A stretch of 64,000 bases of DNA from Solenopsis invicta. Taxonomy: Eukaryota > Arthropoda > Insecta > Hymenoptera > Formicidae. Below the pieces are notes generated by a model. The model searched no databases. It had not been told where the DNA came from and saw only the letters and a program-made list of their open reading frames with translations. The DNA lies in the NCBI RefSeq assembly GCF_016802725.1, contig NC_052679.1:22625561-22689560 (forward strand). The letters are read 5' to 3'. The number at the start of each line of letters is the position of its first letter. Position 1 is the stretch's first letter. Below are positions 60,097 through 64,000 of this stretch, one piece after another. The translations under genes and the position numbers were made by a program.

Positions 60097-60432
60097 CAGG
60101 TAAATTCTAAATGATTGTCCCTAATATTATCTCGATAAGTTAAATTACAAACATAACTTACAACATTTATATGTTCATTTTATTTAAATGTCATTTAAAT
60201 ATTATCCTAATTGCTTCAGTAGATATAAAAAAGTGAAAATGCTACGTTTTCTTGTACCTTCAAAACAGATCCGCAGGTATGCTTTACTTCTATTTAGAAA
60301 ATGATGATCTACATTCTCAGATGCATTTCTATATTTTTTTTTAAATTATTTTTTAATATAAAACTTATCCAAAATTTTATATCGTTGCGCTTATTCTCAC
60401 ATGATAATTTTAGTTTAAACATTTTAAATACA

Positions 60433-60606
60433 TAACGTTCTAATATTTTTTATTTTAATACTACAATCAAAAAAAGTATTTGTAATTGGGACACTGGCAG
60501 TAATTGGCAACAGTTATCCTAGAGAAGCGTGAAAAAAGTTTACCATATATGCATCGAAACATTTTACTGTAAGTAAAGCTTTAAAGCTAACATTTTGTTA
60601 AAAAGA
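60433..60606 (+). repeat. 170-bp inverted repeat, left arm
   Basis: The reverse complement aligns with 61975-62148 at roughly 85-90%. Exact blocks include AACAAAATGTTAGCTTTAAA, AACTGTTGCCAATTACTGCC and TGTAGTATTAAAATAAAAAA. There is no coding potential. It is either the left end of a 1.7-kb element with long terminal inverted repeats, or one of two opposed copies of a small element. Confidence 0.8.
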
Positions 60607-61974
60607 TTGTTGTGCAATGATTATTTTAATTAGTTCACCTGTCGCGTTAAGGTTAGCTGCAAAAAGTCTAAAATCACTCGAATTTGCATCGTCCTTTGTC
60701 TTCCGCGCTCGAAAATTATCACGGGGGAGAGAACGTCGTCGCTCGTTCCCTCTGTTGTCGTTGTTGAACGATATTAATTGAACTTCATCGTCAGTCTAAT
60801 CCGGCTTCCGTTCATAAGCTTTCGCGCGCAACGCGTCGAGTATTCTGAATACCGGGAGTCTTTCGACGCGTTAGGGAACTCCAGATCCCCATTATTATTA
60901 TATGCCGCGTGGCGCATGTGCTTCCGGGGCGCCTCCGTATCGCTGCATAACTTTTAGCGCGAGCGCATTTCCTGCGGCATGACTACCACATACTTTAATC
61001 CGCGATTGCAGCACGCTAGGCGTCTCGCGAATGTGCATTAGCACCGTCATTTCCAACTGACCGAGTTACCGCGAGCGCTGTCACGCTCAGAGAAGGCGCT
61101 CGTCGTCTCTCGTCGATGTCATTTAATTGTTCCGCCCCCGGCGGTTAAAATCAACAGCGACTTCAGCGTAATTAAAGCGCATTAATGATGGCCACTATTT
61201 TCGATTCACGCGACTCGCGACTAACTGCCAGTTTATTTTCCTTTACATCTGCCTCATTAATTGCACCTCGTGTATCTCCGCCTTTATTCGACGCAAAATT
61301 GCTTCTGATTGATTATTCGCCGAAACGGATTATTCGCTTCTCCTTAATTTAATCGTAGATTTGATTCACCGTGATAACTTTGGTTATCAGTGGTCGACCA
61401 GTCGTTTGATTTTCAACGACAGGAAATCAGAGTCGGAGAACGACAAGGTTGCGGCACTCGCAAGATTTAAAAGTTTTTTTGTCAGGTTTTCAGGGTAAAC
61501 TTTTACGTTTGCATTCATCGATCAGTTCGAAAGCGGTACGTTCGAGAAACTAAATTTCCTCGTCGCTTATGCACGTATACGTATCTGCGACGCTCGCATA
61601 CTGTTGGACGTGTAACTCGTTTGCGCGCAAGATAGACCCCGTAGTCTTTAATCGCATTTCCCCAGACACATCTGGCGCTGGAATTAGCTTTCGCCCAATT
61701 CAACGAGTATAGTCAATGGAACGCGAGGAAATAGGCGGATACATTCCTATAACAGAACGGGGTAAACCAATTAATGGAGTTAGTTCGCCCGAAGTGGATA
61801 GTTTTGTCTTCTTGTTACAACCCATTAAAAGCCCAAGTAAAACTTTATGCCTATCTGTCATTAGCGTCAAAATGCAATGGCGCGAAGACAGAAATTTGAA
61901 TTTGCAGTATTTCTCTATTATCTACGCCTTCCCCTCTCCCTGTCTGTAATACATTATAATCGATATAAAATTCA
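60607..61974. other. Unique CpG-rich spacer between inverted arms
   Basis: 1.37 kb of moderately CpG-rich, unique-looking DNA. Frames at 61515-61703 (-) and 61716-61949 (+) are short and show no transposase features. Composition differs from the AT-rich arms, which favours two independent insertions flanking host sequence over a single transposon. Confidence 0.4.
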
Positions 61975-62148
61975 CTTTTTAACAAAATGTTAGCTTTAAA
62001 GCTTTATTCACTGAAATGTTTTGATGCATATTTGAAAAATGGTACATTTTTGCACGTTTTTCTAGAATAACTGTTGCCAATTACTGCCAGTGTCCCAATT
62101 ATAAATACTTTTTTTCCAGTTGTAGTATTAAAATAAAAAAATATGAGA
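61975..62148 (-). repeat. 170-bp inverted repeat, right arm
   Basis: Mate of 60433-60606 in opposite orientation. Similarity begins at TTTTTAACAAAATG and fades after AAAAATATGAGAAC. Small indels distinguish it, for example near TGGTACATTTTTGCACG. Confidence 0.8.
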
Positions 62149-63470
62149 ACATTGAGAAATGGTATTGAACAGAAGGTACTTCTCAGGAAAATACTTTTCT
62201 GGAAGTTAATACCTATCGCTTTCCGCAATTCGGAATTAATGCCTTAAATTATCGAGAAGCTTCGTTTCTGCTTGACAAGTTAGATACTGTCGTAAGCGAA
62301 AGGGGTCGCGCGATAGACGACGCAATTAAGATACCGCCAAAATCTTTCATTTCGCTTCCTCTCTTGATCTTTCGTAAATGGAAATTTCTTATTCATTAGG
62401 TCGCACCGTAGCAGTTTGTCACATCACGATTTGTTGCTTCCTCCCTGCTTCGCCTATCCTCGTTCTTTCATCCTTCGCTCACTCTTCTTCCGAGACCATT
62501 TTCTCTTCGAGGATCGAAGTTGCAGCGTTCTTCACACGATTACTCTTCCTCCATCTCTCTCGGCTTTTGTGCTCACTTAATGATCTGTAGGATCCGAGAG
62601 CTTTGCGAAGTGGCATGGGGGGTCAGCTTTGAATTAGAGTAATCTACCCCGCTCGTCTGTAACAAATTAAATGATCCTCCCAAGCACTTTTCACGTTATG
62701 CACGCAGAGCAGACGCGGCTGTTTTCCAGATACCTAACTTTAATCCTGCTACTTCTCAATTAAGTTTAATATTTCTGCGATGTAATGCAGCACACTGCTT
62801 GAACTATTTTGAGATTACCTAAATGCGTGATAATTTTAAAGCTCCCTATATAATACCCTAAAGAAACGTAAATCAACGGAGTTTCGAAAAGCATTCGTTA
62901 TTATTACCTTAGGCAAGAATATTCCTAGACATAACTAATGTACTTCTAACTACTATTAATTCTACAATTTTGTCTGTAAATCATCGCATCGATGAGAGAT
63001 AAATTGGCGCTTAGCACGCTGACCTGATGATGAATAAAATTGCACGATATCCCTTTAGCGGGTACTTCTGTCATTATCACCGACATTTCTGTTACGTATC
63101 TGAAGTGATTCGAAGTATTCACGTCCAATCTGGAGCCTGATATCGTCAAACGTAATGAAGGATCTCTTTCAGAGGGGACTAAAGGCCGCTCGAAGCAACG
63201 ACCGCTATAACCCTGCTCTAAGGGTAAGCGTAACTTTATCCCGATGACCGCACCATCGCGTTTAGGGTTTCTTGATAATGCAACCTTAATTTGATTCGAC
63301 CCATCGGCTGATTTATCCTTCCATACAAGCTATCTACGTACATTTCCATAGCTCTAGGTGTTCCCATCCCTATCGTTCTCGTACATGACTTACAGTTAGG
63401 GATTAATTATTATAAGAGTCGATTACTTTTGAATATGAACTTTGAGGTTTACGTATCTCCAGTAAGAGAT

Positions 63471-63471
<1 letters not shown>
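62149..63471. other. Mixed non-coding stretch
   Basis: Moderately CpG-rich. Frames at 62378-62590 (+) and 62946-63149 (-) are short and unrecognised. No repeat copy was seen. Confidence 0.35.

Positions 63472-63523
<52 letters not shown>
63472..63523 (+). repeat. (GA)n microsatellite
   Basis: About 26 uninterrupted GA units. The frame through it (63429-63623) reads Arg-Glu repeats and is not a gene. Confidence 0.92.
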
Positions 63524-63526
<3 letters not shown>

Positions 63527-64000
63527 CCCATGCAAACGACGTCAATGTAAAACTGCTACATCGTGCACGGAATTCTCATTTTCCGACTTTCACTTCCGCC
63601 AATTACGAGCCAACGATCGTTAGTCTGGGAATAATAAAATAATTGGCTGAACGCATGTGTCGTTAATCAACTCCGCGTCGCTGCTTATCTTATTCTGATT
63701 ATCATTTTTCATTATGGAAATTGATTCAATGTGTTAATGTGTATTATGAACGATAAGTCATCGGAGCATAATGAATCGACCTAGTTTCGGGGAAAAAGAG
63801 TTTTGTTACCATACCGCTCGCACACATATCCGCGTGCAACGTCCCCTAATCGTCGTTTATCGCCTGCCCTTACAAGAGAGCCGGTAATTTACTTTCTTTT
63901 TTTTTTCTAGAAGCGAACTCTTACAAAATTGCGACTGCAGCGATATGGTAAATGCGCTCGTCAAAGTCTTTTAAATCTTTCCACCTTCTTAATCTATTTT
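63524..64000. other. Non-coding stretch to window end
   Basis: Mixed composition with a T-run ending in CTAG near 63896-63911. Nothing else is recognised. Confidence 0.4.

Noticed and set aside
1..64000. CRISPR arrays, bacterial operons, rRNA or telomeric repeats
   Set aside because: No regularly spaced repeats with unique spacers, no operon-like frames, no rRNA-like blocks and no TTAGG arrays were seen.

Overview
The window looks like non-coding nuclear DNA from an animal. It is most likely an insect and plausibly a hymenopteran such as an ant, but that is an inference and not a match to a known sequence. AT-rich stretches with homopolymer tracts alternate with CpG-rich, moderately GC-rich blocks in which CpG is not depleted. 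There are many small TA-flanked inverted-repeat elements (MITEs), (GA)n and (CA)n microsatellites, and no operon-like gene packing. No open frame exceeds about 225 codons. None of the longer frames shows a recognisable domain, a transposase, or exon-like codon structure. I therefore call no protein-coding gene with confidence. The window is best read as intergenic and/or long-intron DNA with a few promoter-like CpG-rich blocks.

Layout. 0.5-2 kb: a CpG-rich and purine-rich block with a perfect 24-bp palindrome and an E-box/TATA pair. 2-8.2 kb: AT-rich DNA with one copy of a 360-bp dispersed repeat and two opposed copies of a 190-bp MITE. 8.6 kb: a CTCG minisatellite. 10.4 kb: a 161-bp tandem duplication. 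18.8-19.4 kb: a 630-bp element made of two related units. 19.8-20.7 kb: a CpG-rich block with a TATA box, a long alternating purine-pyrimidine tract and a splice-donor-like site, followed at 20.85 kb by a long hairpin. 23.2-23.8 kb: another CpG-rich block. 26.2 kb: a MITE. 28.5-28.8 kb: the second, inverted copy of the 360-bp repeat. 32.3-34.2 kb: three MITEs around a CpG-rich block with a tandemly duplicated cassette. 36.5-45.9 kb: an AT-rich repeat-dense desert with palindromes and a 250-bp repeat present twice. 46.0-46.5 kb: a CpG-rich promoter-like block followed by poly-C runs. 48-57 kb: mixed DNA with further MITEs. 60-62.2 kb: a pair of 170-bp inverted repeats around 1.37 kb of unique sequence. 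63.5 kb: a (GA)n microsatellite.

The best-supported content is the repeats, because most were found by aligning two parts of this window. Promoter and first-exon calls are tentative because they rest on short motifs. I did not find a convincing new biological system. The most unusual structures are the duplicated CpG-rich cassette flanked by opposed copies of one MITE (32.6-34.0 kb), the TATA/Z-DNA-prone/hairpin cluster (20.1-21.0 kb), and the inverted pair at 60.4 and 62.1 kb.
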